Origin: Candidatus Kuenenia stuttgartensis
GTDB lineage: Bacteria > Planctomycetota > Planctomycetia > Planctomycetales > Planctomycetaceae
Direction of reading: 5' to 3'
DNA length: 63,751 nucleotides
Assembly: GCA_945904015.1 (NCBI GenBank)
Contig: CAMDPK010000020.1
Coordinates: 1-63,751 of the forward strand
The notes below the pieces were generated by a model that saw nothing but the letters and a program-made list of their open reading frames with translations, was not told where the DNA came from and ran no database searches. Each line of letters starts with the position of its first letter. Position 1 is the first letter of the stretch. Shown here piece after piece: positions 35,339 to 44,767 of this stretch. The translations under genes and the position numbers were made by a program.

Positions 35339-36546
35339 AGCGTGCGGCCTTCTGCCGCGCTGTCGATTTGCTCGGGATCAATCGGTTTCGCCGGCCGTTT
35401 CCGGCCACGCCGTCCTTCAGGCTTGGCTGCGTCTTCTTCGAGTGGAAGCCGCCCGGCATCAACTGGCTCGCCCAACAGCCAGCCGTTGAACACCGGAGCC
35501 GGCGCATCAGCCAATCGCAGTCGTTCCGACCACTCCGCAGTCTCACCCGCGAACGCAGTTTTTAACACCTCGCGAGCAGCCTCCCGCTCGTCGGTCGGCA
35601 GCATCGTCCAAACTCGGCGAGCCGCGTCCGTCAACACGCTGCTGGAACGGTTGTGGCGCAAGCCGTCAATGACGAGTCGCCACGCCGCCAAGAAATCTCC
35701 GTTCCGCGCACGCTCATCGGCGAGACTCAACCAAACATGCGCCAGTGCCGGATCACGGCGCACCGCCTCGCGAAAGTGCGGCACACCGGCGGACAAATCC
35801 TCCGCCCGACGACCCAGCAGCGCGTGATAATTCGCGTTCCAAAAGGGATGCAGCAAGAGGTAGATCGCCACCGGCAGCAACGCATGCGCGGCGACCCAAG
35901 CTCGCCGACCGGTGCGATGGTGTGCCGCACTCGCATTCAACCACCCGTAGGCAACTCCCGTGAAGTGCGCCACGTTGGCGATGTGCAACACGTTGAGCGC
36001 GGTCAAAATCAGCATCGCAAAGAGAAAGATCCAGAAGCTGCGAATCGCTTGTTCCGGGAGACGTCGCGCGACGGCCGAATCAAACTGACGTTCGATCAAA
36101 CACCAGCCGAACATCGCGCAGGCGACTCCCGAAAGCCCCAGCGGAGTCGAACCCAGGAAGTATTCCGGCAGCAACGGCACCAGCGACGCGAAGAACCAGA
36201 ATCCAAGGTAGGCCGCTCGCCGCATTCGCCGTTCCAGCAGCGGGCCGAGCAACCACAGCGTGCTGACATTGAAGAACAAGTGCAGCACATTGGCGTGATG
36301 AAACGCGCTGGCCGGAATACGCAACCAGCGCCACCACGGCCCGTCCCACAAAGCGAACGGCCCCGAAACCTCGTCGTCGCCACCGAAGTGCAGCACCACA
36401 ACCATCCCAAAGGCATGGTGAGCCCCTTTCGGGTCTTCGATTTTCGGCCCAGCCAATTCGACTGCGATGAACAACGCGACAGACGCCGCGAGCAGGCTGA
36501 AGGTCACAGGAGCGAATCCAAAATCTCGGCGCAACGCGGCAAACAT
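35335..36546 (-). CDS. Rhomboid family intramembrane serine protease
   Basis: A 403-residue polytopic membrane protease. Residues 10-210 hold about six hydrophobic helices with the catalytic pair Ser139 in GLSGVACA and His194 in AHFTGVAYG. The conserved HHANVLHLFFN (83-93) of the second helix is also present. The C-terminal 170 residues are soluble and Ala/Arg-rich with TPR-like helical repeats (FREAVRRDPALAHVWLSLAD). The final residues run into the repeat at 35281-35338, which contributes the stop codon. Substrate unknown. Confidence 0.88.
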   Translation of the reverse strand: MFAALRRDFGFAPVTFSLLAASVALFIAVELAGPKIEDPKGAHHAFGMVVVLHFGGDDEVSGPFALWDGPWWRWLRIPASAFHHANVLHLFFNVSTLWLLGPLLERRMRRAAYLGFWFFASLVPLLPEYFLGSTPLGLSGVACAMFGWCLIERQFDSAVARRLPEQAIRSFWIFLFAMLILTALNVLHIANVAHFTGVAYGWLNASAAHHRTGRRAWVAAHALLPVAIYLLLHPFWNANYHALLGRRAEDLSAGVPHFREAVRRDPALAHVWLSLADERARNGDFLAAWRLVIDGLRHNRSSSVLTDAARRVWTMLPTDEREAAREVLKTAFAGETAEWSERLRLADAPAPVFNGWLLGEPVDAGRLPLEEDAAKPEGRRGRKRPAKPIDPEQIDSAAEGRTL

Positions 36547-36638
36547 GCAGAATCCCTTCTCACAGAAATTGCAGCGCGAGTTGTAGCTGCAATCGCCTCA
36601 CTGCGTGTAGGCCGATGCTGCGACCACGATGTCGGCCG

Positions 36639-37736
36639 TCATTTCGCAGACGACTTTTGCTCGCGCAGGATCGTCAGATCAACCGCCTGGCCGGAATCGA
36701 GCACGACCTTGGCCGCGACCTTCCGCAAAACCTCTTCCATCGTGTCGAGGTATTTACGGCGCATGGCGAGCTGCCGCGCTTCGGCATACGGCCGGCGGCC
36801 GGATTGTTCCTCTGATCGCAGTTGAGCGATGAGCTTTGAAAAACTCTCTGCCGCGGCCTTCGCCGTTTCGACCGATTGCTGGCGGAAGACCTCGGCGGAG
36901 TCGGTCGTGCGCCGAGCCACTCCACGAGCTTCGGCCTCGCGTTGTTCAGAGTACGCTCGCGCTTGATTGATCGCCGTCTCCTTGTCCGCGCGAGCGTTCA
37001 TGACGTCGATGAATTCCGCCTTCACCCGCAGCGGCGGCGAGACGTTCGCAATCGTGACATCGTCCACCGTCAGCCCCAACCGCTGCTCGCGAGCCAGCCG
37101 TTGCAGATCGGCAGTCATTCGCTCGCGAAGTTCATTCCGCCCCAACGTGTGCGCGAAGTCAACGCCGCTGAGCAGCATCGCGTCTGCCAAAACCGATTCA
37201 GCGAGCGTGCGCAATCGACGTTCCGGAGAAACAGCCGCGAACAAAAACTCGCCGACGGCCGATTCCGACACGCGGTAGCTGACGCTGATCTGCACGTTGA
37301 GGATGTTCTTGTCGCCGCTCAAAAACTGAGCCTGCCGCGCCGGATCGACGTTGCGCAGAAAGTTATTCGTGGCCGGAGCTTCTTGTTCCAAGTCACCGAT
37401 CTTCAGCGTGCGAATCTCATTCAGATTGATCCGATCGACGACTGCGAAAGGCCACGGGCAGTCGTAATGCCAGCCGCTTGGCCACAACCGCACCTCGCCG
37501 TTCGCGTTCTTCACGGTGGCACCGAACCGACGCACGACCGCGGTTTCATTGCCGCGAACCACGAAAAAGCCGCTCAGCAAGTACACGCCGAGAATCAGTG
37601 CAAAGTACAGAGTGCAGAGTGCAAAGTGAAAATTGAGGCGACCAGCGCGGCGATGATGCACCATCGCCCGCCGTCCCCTGCATGCACTTTGCACTTTGCA
37701 CTCTGCACTCTTCACTTTGCACTCCTCGTTTCTCAC
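36639..37736 (-). CDS. SPFH-domain protein (HflK-like)
   Basis: A membrane-anchored SPFH/band-7 protein with an N-terminal anchor (about 40-60), SPFH domain (about 60-245, FFVVRGNETAVVRRFG) and a long Ala/Glu-rich coiled coil (about 245-340). Such proteins form ring-like membrane assemblies and can hold proteases such as FtsH. Residues 1-48 are translated from the GTGCAAAGTG repeat at 37596-37724 (EECKVKSAECKVQSA, HFALCTLYFAL), so repeat DNA provides the start and half of the membrane helix. A later start at Met25 is possible. The ATG overlaps the hflC-like stop (ATGA), indicating coupling with the upstream gene. Confidence 0.85.
   Translation of the reverse strand: MRNEECKVKSAECKVQSACRGRRAMVHHRRAGRLNFHFALCTLYFALILGVYLLSGFFVVRGNETAVVRRFGATVKNANGEVRLWPSGWHYDCPWPFAVVDRINLNEIRTLKIGDLEQEAPATNNFLRNVDPARQAQFLSGDKNILNVQISVSYRVSESAVGEFLFAAVSPERRLRTLAESVLADAMLLSGVDFAHTLGRNELRERMTADLQRLAREQRLGLTVDDVTIANVSPPLRVKAEFIDVMNARADKETAINQARAYSEQREAEARGVARRTTDSAEVFRQQSVETAKAAAESFSKLIAQLRSEEQSGRRPYAEARQLAMRRKYLDTMEEVLRKVAAKVVLDSGQAVDLTILREQKSSAK
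37596..37724. repeat. GTGCAAAGTG-family inverted pair, empty copy 2, inside hflK-like gene
   Basis: Arms at about 37596-37632 and 37684-37724 are imperfect inverted copies. The whole element is translated as the N-terminus and part of the membrane helix of the HflK-like protein. Confidence 0.88.
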
Positions 37737-38836
37737 GGTGCTGTCGTCGCATTCGCCGCCGGTTTCACCTCACTCGGCTTCGCGTCCCCAGGCACCCCTT
37801 CCGAAAGCATCTTCAACAGACTCGATGAAGCTGACAGAACCAAAGTCGTCTTGTCGTTCAGGATCGTTCGATACGCATCGAGCGTTCGCATCGTGCGGTA
37901 GAACTCCGGGTCGGCGGCATGAGCTTGATTGAGAATCGAAGTCGCTTCGGCTTCGGCCTCGCCCCGAATGCGTTCGGCGTCGCCGTCCGCCTTTGCGAGT
38001 AACTCAGCGTGCTGCCGATCGGCATGGCTGCGGATGACGGTGCTCGCAGCGAGTCCCGCGCTGCGGTAGCGGTCGGCAATCTTTTGACGCTCACTCTTCA
38101 TCCGCTCGAAGACCGCTTGCTGGTTGCCCAACGGAAAATTGATTCGCTTGACTCGCGCATCGACGATCTCGATTCCCAGCCGTTCAAGCAGCGGTTCGCC
38201 ATCCGCTCGGCCTTGTTGCAGTTGCTCGCGAATCTCGCGAGAGAGATCTTCGAGCACTCCCGCTTGATTTGCCGCTGGCCCGGCTTCGGGATCATCGACT
38301 CGCAGCAGGTTGCTGAGTTCAAGCTGTCCGACGCGCGTAGCCACGATCGACCGCAGCCGGCTTTCGAGCCTCGCCGCCGCCGCCTCGTGACTGCCGAGCG
38401 AGCGAAAGAACGTGACGACCGGACGTGGGGCAGGTTTCCAACCTGCCCGGCCAGAATCGTCTTGGCGTTCACCGCCGTCCGTCGCATCGGACGCGGGCAG
38501 GTTGGAAACCTGCCCCACGCGCCAGCAGACGAACGTCTCGACCGTGATGTTCTTCTTGTCGCGAGTGAAAATCTCGCGCCCCGGCGGATCGAACAACTGC
38601 ACGCGCGCATCGAATCGCCGAGCCGTCCCGATCGGCCACGGCCACTTGAAGTGCAGCCCTCGATCCTCCGGCCGATCGTGTACCGCCGAGATGTGGCCGA
38701 GCCGCTCGACGATGACCAACTCGGTCTCGTCGACCAGCACGATCGAGCTGACGGCGGCGAACGCGATCACGGCAATCAGCACGATCACGGCGATTGTTCG
38801 TCGCCAGTGCGTCGGCTGCGATTGGTCGTTGGTCAT
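37733..38836 (-). CDS. SPFH-domain protein (HflC-like)
   Basis: A 367-residue SPFH protein: membrane helix 13-34 (TIAVIVLIAVIAFAAVSSIV), SPFH domain with VDETELVIVERLGH, then a coiled coil (DRQHAELLAKADGDAERIRG) and the typical HflC C-terminus (FYRTMRTLDAYRTILNDKTT). A perfect 26-bp inverted pair (38424-38519) is translated in frame as about 33 extra residues (WRVGQVSNLPASDATD...GRAGWKPAPRPV) in a loop where HflC proteins read straight on. It overlaps the next SPFH gene by 4 bp and lies 94 bp after the ATPase-SPFH fusion, so the three form one operon. Confidence 0.9.
   Translation of the reverse strand: MTNDQSQPTHWRRTIAVIVLIAVIAFAAVSSIVLVDETELVIVERLGHISAVHDRPEDRGLHFKWPWPIGTARRFDARVQLFDPPGREIFTRDKKNITVETFVCWRVGQVSNLPASDATDGGERQDDSGRAGWKPAPRPVVTFFRSLGSHEAAAARLESRLRSIVATRVGQLELSNLLRVDDPEAGPAANQAGVLEDLSREIREQLQQGRADGEPLLERLGIEIVDARVKRINFPLGNQQAVFERMKSERQKIADRYRSAGLAASTVIRSHADRQHAELLAKADGDAERIRGEAEAEATSILNQAHAADPEFYRTMRTLDAYRTILNDKTTLVLSASSSLLKMLSEGVPGDAKPSEVKPAANATTAP
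38424..38519. repeat. GTGG-headed perfect 26-bp inverted pair in hflC-like gene
   Basis: Arms 38424-38449 and 38494-38519 are exact inverted copies, each GTGG plus GGCAGGTT-tcc-AACCTGCC. In frame inside the SPFH domain. Related element at 12948. Confidence 0.95.
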
Positions 38837-38854
38837 TGGTCGTTGATCCTTTGA

Positions 38855-38906
38855 GTAGGTTGGGACTCTGTCCCGACCCGTTTAGTCGGGATGGAATCCC
38901 AACCTA
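38855..38906. repeat. GTAG-headed hairpin pair, GTTGGGAC family, diverged copy
   Basis: Arm GTAGGTTGGGACTCTGTCCC at 38855 faces a right arm with three mismatches ending at 38906. Lies in the 94-bp gap between the hflC-like gene and the ATPase-SPFH gene. The undamaged copy is at 42412-42459. Confidence 0.88.
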
Positions 38907-38930
38907 AAAAACATGCACCCCAGCACCGTG

Positions 38931-41900
38931 TCACTTCTCCGTCTCCGGCATCTCCAATCGCTGCAACGGCGTGTCGCTCGATGGCAACCGAATCGGCGAT
39001 TGCCCCGGTTCGGTCAGCCACAGATGCGATTTGCCGCGCAGAGCCGGGTCCAAAATCAGCAGCGGCCGAGCGCCCAGCACTTTTTCCATCGTGGTCCAGT
39101 ACAAGTGCAGTCCCGTCAGCGTCGGTTGTTCGGCGAAGACTTTCACGACGCTGTTGAATCGCGCGGCCGATCCGGCAGCGGCTTCGACTTTGCGAGTCTT
39201 CTCGCTGCGAGCCTTCAGCAACCTCGCCGCCGCTTCGCCGGACAGGACTCGGTCGTCAGAGTCGAAATTCGCGGTCAGCTTCTGCCACAGAGCGTCGTCC
39301 AACTTCCAGCCGGTGACGCCACCAGTGGTCGAGGCGTCGGGCAGTCGCTTCGTGGCATCGACGCTGTCGGTCAGCACTCGGATCGCTTGTTCGCCGGCCG
39401 CGCTCAGCACCTTGCGAGCGTAGTAGCCCTCGGCTTCGTTGATGAATTGTTCTCGCTGCTCCAACGAGTCAGCGACTTGCCGATAAGCCGGCACGACCTG
39501 CTGCGGCGGATGAATGTCGAGCAGACTGAGATCGAGCACTTCAACTCCGATGTCATAGGACGTCATCAGCTCTCGGATGCGGACCAAGCAGCGAGCCTCG
39601 ATCTCGCGCCGCCGATTCGTCAACAGAGAATCGAGCGATTCGGTCGCCGCGACTTCGCGGAGCACGCTTTCGGTGACTGCTCGCAGCGTGTCGTCGGGCC
39701 GCGAGGCCGCGAACGCGAACCGTCGCAGATCGCCGATGCGGAATTGGATTTCGCCGGTCACCTCGATCGGCACTTCTTCGCCGGTCAGCGTGAACGATTC
39801 AGGAGCGACCGGCTCGTAGTCGGTGTCGGCATGCTCGCTCATCCATTCGACCGGAGCACGGAACAGCCCATCGCTCTTGAGCGGCGTCGGAGCGGAACGG
39901 AATCCGATTTGAACGGCCCGCACTTCGGCCACTCGCTCGCGGCGGATGCGTTCCAAACCGCTCGGCCAACGCCAGTGCCATCCGGCGGAGAGCGTCGTTT
40001 CGTATCGGCCCAACTGCGTGACGACCGCCTGCTCGTCTTCGCTGAGCAGCACGATTCCCGAACAGCACCACCACACGCCGAACACTGCGCCCGCCGTGCG
40101 AATGAGCGTCGGCCAGTGATCGAGGAATCCAAACACCAACTTCGTCGGTGACAGCCTTTCGACCAGCCATTCAGCGACGCCGGCCGCGCCGGCCGACAGT
40201 CGGCCGAGCCGCGTCTCGTGCCAGCGTTCGAACCACAACAACCGCATCGCGTTCAACATCACGGCCAGCGACGAGATTTCGTGGAATACCGCCGCGACCG
40301 CCGGATTGATCCAACCCAAACTGCCGAGCACCATCCCCACCGCGTTCATGCCGAACGCAAACACGAAGATGCTCTGCCGAATGACGATGACCAATTGCCG
40401 AGACAACCGCAGCAACCCCGGCAACGGCCGCAGCGGATCGCCCATCAAAACCAAATCGCCCGCCTCGGCCGCAAGGTCACTGCCGACTCCGCCGAGCGCG
40501 AGTCCCACTGTCGCCGTCGCCAGCGCGGGAGCATCGTTCACGCCGTCGCCGACCATCGCGACTCGATGCCCGGCCGCGATCAACTCTTCGATCCGTTTGG
40601 CTTTGTCGGCTGGCAGCAGTTCCGCTTGGACGTTGTCGATGCCAAGTTGCTCGGCGATGCGAACCGCCGCTTCATGTCGGTCGCCCGTGAGCATCACGAA
40701 CTGACGAATGCCCGCGTCTCGCAATTCGCGCAGGACAGCTTCCGTCTCCGATCGTGTCGCGTCCCGCAAACCGATCGCACCGAGCAACGTCTGTTCGAGA
40801 GCGACCAGCAACACCGATTGGCCTTGCTGCTCCAACTCGCCGATTCGCTGTTCGAGTTCGGGAGGGATGTTGATGCCTTGCGCGGACATCAGCCGTCGAT
40901 TGCCAACGACGACGATGAAGGATGGGCACTCTTGCCCGTCCGCTTTCTCCACCCGCGTCTGGTCGGGCAAGAGTGCCCAACCTCCATTTGCCCAAACGCC
41001 AACTTGCTCCACACGGACTTTCGCAACAACACCCGCTCCGGGATGCGCCGTCAATTCGTCGGCCCCGGTGAAGACACACTGCCTCGCTTCGGCTTCTCGA
41101 ACCAACACGCGAGCGATCGGATGCTCGCTGCGTTTCTCAGCAATCGCCGCGAGACGCAAGAGGTCGGTTTCGTCGTGGCGGACGCTGTTAACGTCGGTAC
41201 GGACGCTGGCAGCGTCCGCCACGACGACGATGTCACCGACCGCCAATTCGCCGCGAGTCAGCGTGCCGGTCTTGTCGAAGACGATCGTGTCGATAGACGC
41301 CAGGCGTTCGAGCGCGACCGAGCCTTTGACGACGACTCCCGCTCGCGCGAGCCACGCCATCGCAGCCATCACTGCGCTGGGCGTCGCAAGAATCAACGGG
41401 CACGGGCACGCAACCACCAGCACACTCAACGCCGGCAAATAACCGGCCGACCACGAGCCGCTCGCGATTCGCCAGCCGATCAGCGTCAGTGCCGCCACCC
41501 CCAGCACCACTGGCAGAAACCAGCGAGCCAACCGATCCGCCGTCCGTTCGAGGGATGCTTTGCGCTGCGTCGCTTGACCGACTAACTCGACGATCTGCGC
41601 GAGCGTTGTTTGCGCACCGATTTGAGTGGCCGTGATCTGCAACGCTCCGAATTGATTCAGCGTCCCGGCAAAGACTTTGTCACCGACCGCTTTGTCGGCC
41701 GGAACGCTTTCGCCGGTCAGAGCACTCTGATCGACCGCCGATTGCCCGGCAGCGACAACACCGTCCACCGGAATCCGTTCTCCGGGCCGGACGACGACTG
41801 AGTCGCCAACAATCACTTGTTCGAGCGGGACTTCCTGCTCATCGTCGCCGACGAGCACTCGCGCCGTGCGCGGGCACAACTGAAAGATGCGGCGGATCGC

Positions 41901-42362
41901 TCGTTGAGCACGATCGACCGTGTAGCCTTCGATGCTCTCGCCGCACAGCGCGATGAACACGACCAGCGCGGCGGTCGTGTGCTCACCAAGCACAATCGCC
42001 GCCAAGCACGCGATCGTCAGCGCGAGGTCCGCTCCGATTCGACCCGATAGCAAGCCGTCGAGCGTCTGATACAAAATCCTCGCGCCGCCGAGCACCGCCG
42101 CCAGCAACGCCAGCCGAAAGCCGAAGAGCGTTTGCGTCGCGAGCAGCTTCGACCACCAGTCGGCATTCGGCGCGATGGCCGGCGAAGTTCCGGGCACTCC
42201 CCAAACGATTCCGAGTGCGACATCGGCCAGCAGCAAGATTCCGACGACGGCCGTCAGCAGATAAATCGGGGCCGAGCGGTAATGAAAATTCTCCACGCGG
42301 CCGGCGGAGTTGGCACCGGCTTCGGGTAGGAATTCTCGTGGCGATTCAGGCGCGTAGTGCAT
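38931..42362 (-). CDS. P1B-type ATPase fused to an SPFH domain
   Basis: A 1,143-residue fusion. Residues 1-715 form a heavy-metal-type P-ATPase: membrane helices at 30-140, actuator motif SALTGES, transmembrane CPCPL motif (about 317), phosphorylation loop DKTGTLT (about 361), hinge [10 protein letters not shown] and two final helices. No N-terminal CxxC metal-binding domain is seen, and [12 protein letters not shown] differs from the CPCALGLATP of copper pumps, so the metal is unknown. Residues 740-1143 are another membrane helix and an HflK-like SPFH domain ([37 protein letters not shown]) with coiled coil. Two repeat pairs (40917-40985, 41175-41222) are translated in frame in the nucleotide-binding part. 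Two more SPFH genes follow. A pump physically tied to an SPFH scaffold is the unusual point. Confidence 0.88.
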   Translation of the reverse strand: MHYAPESPREFLPEAGANSAGRVENFHYRSAPIYLLTAVVGILLLADVALGIVWGVPGTSPAIAPNADWWSKLLATQTLFGFRLALLAAVLGGARILYQTLDGLLSGRIGADLALTIACLAAIVLGEHTTAALVVFIALCGESIEGYTVDRAQRAIRRIFQLCPRTARVLVGDDEQEVPLEQVIVGDSVVVRPGERIPVDGVVAAGQSAVDQSALTGESVPADKAVGDKVFAGTLNQFGALQITATQIGAQTTLAQIVELVGQATQRKASLERTADRLARWFLPVVLGVAALTLIGWRIASGSWSAGYLPALSVLVVACPCPLILATPSAVMAAMAWLARAGVVVKGSVALERLASIDTIVFDKTGTLTRGELAVGDIVVVADAASVRTDVNSVRHDETDLLRLAAIAEKRSEHPIARVLVREAEARQCVFTGADELTAHPGAGVVAKVRVEQVGVWANGGWALLPDQTRVEKADGQECPSFIVVVGNRRLMSAQGINIPPELEQRIGELEQQGQSVLLVALEQTLLGAIGLRDATRSETEAVLRELRDAGIRQFVMLTGDRHEAAVRIAEQLGIDNVQAELLPADKAKRIEELIAAGHRVAMVGDGVNDAPALATATVGLALGGVGSDLAAEAGDLVLMGDPLRPLPGLLRLSRQLVIVIRQSIFVFAFGMNAVGMVLGSLGWINPAVAAVFHEISSLAVMLNAMRLLWFERWHETRLGRLSAGAAGVAEWLVERLSPTKLVFGFLDHWPTLIRTAGAVFGVWWCCSGIVLLSEDEQAVVTQLGRYETTLSAGWHWRWPSGLERIRRERVAEVRAVQIGFRSAPTPLKSDGLFRAPVEWMSEHADTDYEPVAPESFTLTGEEVPIEVTGEIQFRIGDLRRFAFAASRPDDTLRAVTESVLREVAATESLDSLLTNRRREIEARCLVRIRELMTSYDIGVEVLDLSLLDIHPPQQVVPAYRQVADSLEQREQFINEAEGYYARKVLSAAGEQAIRVLTDSVDATKRLPDASTTGGVTGWKLDDALWQKLTANFDSDDRVLSGEAAARLLKARSEKTRKVEAAAGSAARFNSVVKVFAEQPTLTGLHLYWTTMEKVLGARPLLILDPALRGKSHLWLTEPGQSPIRLPSSDTPLQRLEMPETEK
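40917..40985. repeat. GGAG/GAAG-headed hairpin pair in the ATPase-SPFH gene
   Basis: Arms 40917-40941 and 40961-40985: hairpins GATGGGCA-ctct-TGCCCGTC and, inverted, GTTGGGCA-ctct-TGCCCGAC. Encodes [20 protein letters not shown] in the nucleotide-binding domain. Confidence 0.9.
41175..41222. repeat. GTGG-headed hairpin pair in the ATPase-SPFH gene
   Basis: Two inverted arms, GTGG plus CGGACGCTgttaACGTC and, inverted, GTGG plus CGGACGCTgccAGCGTCC. Encodes [16 protein letters not shown] just after the phosphorylation domain. Confidence 0.88.
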
Positions 42363-42411
42363 CGCGGCCGACTAGCTCAAACGTTTGTGATCGCCACCGT
42401 GCGGGAAACTT

Positions 42412-42459
42412 GTAGGTTGGGACTCTGTCCCGACCGGTCGGGACAGAGTCCCAACCTAC
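42412..42459. repeat. Perfect 48-nt palindrome made of two GTAG-headed hairpins
   Basis: Arms 42412-42435 and 42436-42459 are exact inverted copies with no spacer; each is GTAG plus GTTGGGAC-tct-GTCCCGAC. Lies in the 192-bp gap between ruvX and the ATPase-SPFH gene. Confidence 0.97.
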
Positions 42460-42554
42460 GTCGTGGCATCCTACTGGTCGCGAACACCGCTTCACAGTTC
42501 CGGCTTGGCATCGGCAGTCGTCGTCGCCAAGGACAACCCGCGCGATCCGCACAA

Positions 42555-43025
42555 TCAGTTCGGCCAGCGTCCGGGAGCGGCTGTTCGATCGTCGCTGTCG
42601 AGGAACGCTTGCAGCATGATTTGAGCGGCGACCTTGTCGAGCCGCTGCTTTTTCTTCTTGAGGCTGACCTCCGCTTGTTGCAAATACAGCTCGGCCATCG
42701 CGGACGAATAGCGTTCGTCCCAGAACACGACCGGCAGACCGCAGGCGATACCCGCCCACTCGCCGAAGGCCCTCGCCTCGCGAGCTTTCGTCCCTTCGTC
42801 GCCGCTCATGTGAACCGGCAGACCGACGACTAAACCGACGGCTTGATATTCACTCGCGATCTTCTTCACGAACGCCGCATCTTCGGCCGGATTGCGTCGC
42901 GTGTAGTTTTCCAGAGGACTGGCAATCGACTGATCGGGGGTCGAAACCGCAACGCCGATCCGCTTCGTGCCGTAATCGAGGCCCAGCAGCGTGCCGCGAG
43001 TCGGGACAGAAACGAGGTCATTCAC
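42555..43025 (-). CDS. ruvX: Putative pre-16S rRNA nuclease / Holliday junction resolvase-like
   Basis: YqgF/RuvX family RNase H-fold protein of about 156 residues, the usual length. Motifs: LLGLDYGTKRIGVAVS (first acidic strand), VVGLPVHMSG, FWDERYSS and a C-terminal KVAAQIMLQAFLD with the last acidic residue. It matures the 16S rRNA 5' end in Escherichia coli and has resolvase-like fold. GTG 43025 is preferred; the frame extends to TTG 43040. The gene is alone, between repeat elements. Confidence 0.9.
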   Translation of the reverse strand: MNDLVSVPTRGTLLGLDYGTKRIGVAVSTPDQSIASPLENYTRRNPAEDAAFVKKIASEYQAVGLVVGLPVHMSGDEGTKAREARAFGEWAGIACGLPVVFWDERYSSAMAELYLQQAEVSLKKKKQRLDKVAAQIMLQAFLDSDDRTAAPGRWPN

Positions 43026-43083
43026 GATGCCGAGTTCCAAGGCTTGCTCAATTCGCGAAAGTGGCGAGACTGCGAGGATGTCA

Positions 43084-43170
43084 CTCGAAGCGTCAGCGAG
43101 GGCGAGCGCTTCAAACAGGTCTAAGTTCGAACGTCAGCGAGGCGTTCGCCGTCGCTGACGCTTCGGGTTA
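43084..43170. repeat. TRSVSEG-family hairpin pair upstream of sthA
   Basis: Left arm CGAAGCGTCAGCGAGGGCGA (about 43086) faces the inverted arm TCGCTGACGCTTCGGGTTA ending 43170, with a third partial copy (CGTCAGCGAGGCG) between. Fills most of the 185-bp gap between ruvX and sthA. Confidence 0.85.
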
Positions 43171-43210
43171 TTTGGGTGACTGCTTCTAACGATCCGATTG
43201 GCGAATCTCC

Positions 43211-44614
43211 ATGCCCGAACTTGCGAGTGAATACGACGTCGTGGTCATCGGCACCGGCCCCGGTGGCGAAGGTGCCGCCATGCAGGCGGTCAAGAGTGGT
43301 CGCTCCGTCGCCGTGATCGAACGCGAACCGGCCGTCGGCGGCAACTGCACGCATCGCGGCACGATTCCCAGCAAGACGCTGCGATACGCCATCTTTCAGA
43401 TGGCTCAAGTCAACAACAACGTCCTGTTCCGCGAGCACGGCATCACCGCCAACTTTCTGATCCCAGACCTGCGCCGCCGAGCCAAATCGGTAATCGAGCA
43501 GCAAGTCAAAATGCGGACGACTTTCTACGACCGCAATGACATTCCGATCGTCCACGGCCAGGCGAAGTTCCTCGACCCGCACACGATCGAGGCGGTGGAA
43601 GAAGACGGCTCGCGCTGCGTCGTCCGCGGCAAGTCGTTCGTGATCGCGACAGGAGCTCGGCCGTATCACCCGCCGGAACTCGATTTCAAACATCCGCGCA
43701 TCTTCGACAGCGACACGATTTTCAACGTCGATTTTCATGTGAAGTCGATCACGATTTATGGGGCGGGCATCATTGGCTGCGAGTACGCGTCGATGTTCCG
43801 CAACCTCGAAATCAAGGTGAACCTGGTCGATACGCGCGACCGACTGCTCGACTTTTTGGACGAAGAGATCGTCGATGCACTGAGTTATCACTTGCGCGAA
43901 CGTGGCGTCATCATCCGCCACCGCGAAGAGTACGATCACGTCGAACCATGCGACGACGGTGCCATCCTGCACCTCAAGTCCGGCAAGCAACTGAAGACCG
44001 ACATCTTGCTGTGGGCGGCCGGCCGCACCGGGAACTCCGACGGTCTGGGGTTGGAGGTTGCCGGCATTCAACCCGACAAGCGTGGCAACATTCCGGTCAA
44101 TGAGCACATGCAGACCGCCGTGCCGCACATTTACGCGGTCGGCGATGTCATCGGCCCGCCGGCACTGGCGAGCGCCGCGTACAATCAAGGCCGCTACGCC
44201 GCCACGCAAATCATCGGCGAAGAATCCGCGCCGACTCCGTCGCTGGTGATCCCCACTGGTATCTACACCAGCCCGGAGATCAGTTCGCTCGGCAAGACCG
44301 AGCGTGAGCTGACCGAAGCCAAGATCCCCTACGAAGTCGGTCACGCGCATTTCAAGAGCATCGCCCGCGCGCAGATCACCGGCCAAACCGTCGGGATGCT
44401 GAAGATCCTCTTCCACCGCGAGACGCTGGAGGTACTCGGCATTCACTGCTTTGGAGCGAACGCCAGCGAAATCATCCACATCGGCCAAGCCATCATGGCC
44501 CAACCGAAGCCAAACAACTCGCTGATGTATTTCATCAACACGACATTCAACTACCCGACGATGGCCGAGGCGTACCGCGTCGCGGCGCTGAATGGCTACA
44601 ACCGACTGTTTTGA
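43211..44614 (+). CDS. sthA: Soluble NAD(P) transhydrogenase
   Basis: A flavoprotein disulfide-reductase-family enzyme of 467 residues that transfers hydride between NADPH and NAD. FAD site [13 protein letters not shown] near the N-terminus, NAD(P) site [13 protein letters not shown], and the second FAD motif [10 protein letters not shown] are present. The redox pair CxxxxC of lipoamide dehydrogenases is replaced by [14 protein letters not shown], which has one Cys and a Thr; this is the signature of SthA. The C-terminal dimerisation domain ([20 protein letters not shown]) is complete. Alone on the + strand between repeats. Confidence 0.93.
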   Translation: MPELASEYDVVVIGTGPGGEGAAMQAVKSGRSVAVIEREPAVGGNCTHRGTIPSKTLRYAIFQMAQVNNNVLFREHGITANFLIPDLRRRAKSVIEQQVKMRTTFYDRNDIPIVHGQAKFLDPHTIEAVEEDGSRCVVRGKSFVIATGARPYHPPELDFKHPRIFDSDTIFNVDFHVKSITIYGAGIIGCEYASMFRNLEIKVNLVDTRDRLLDFLDEEIVDALSYHLRERGVIIRHREEYDHVEPCDDGAILHLKSGKQLKTDILLWAAGRTGNSDGLGLEVAGIQPDKRGNIPVNEHMQTAVPHIYAVGDVIGPPALASAAYNQGRYAATQIIGEESAPTPSLVIPTGIYTSPEISSLGKTERELTEAKIPYEVGHAHFKSIARAQITGQTVGMLKILFHRETLEVLGIHCFGANASEIIHIGQAIMAQPKPNNSLMYFINTTFNYPTMAEAYRVAALNGYNRLF

Positions 44615-44628
44615 ATAGGAAGAGGAAC

Positions 44629-44731
44629 ACAGTGCAAAGCGCAGAGTGACGAGTGCAAAGTGCAAAGTGTCGAACGCCGTCGACATTCTTCACTTTGCAC
44701 TTTGCACTCGTCACTCTGCACTTTGCACTGA
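44629..44731. repeat. GTGCAAAGTG-family inverted pair, empty copy 3
   Basis: Arms at about 44629-44670 and 44689-44731 (GTGACGAGTGCAAAGTGCAA and its inverse) with an 18-bp loop. Lies in the gap between sthA and the phosphohexomutase gene. Confidence 0.92.
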
Positions 44732-44767
44732 GCCAACTCTCCAGCCGCGAAACTCACGGAGACCTTC

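Noticed and set aside
43211..44614. Dihydrolipoamide dehydrogenase as the identity of the flavoprotein
   Set aside because: The redox CxxxxC pair is absent; the [11 protein letters not shown] segment is that of soluble transhydrogenase.
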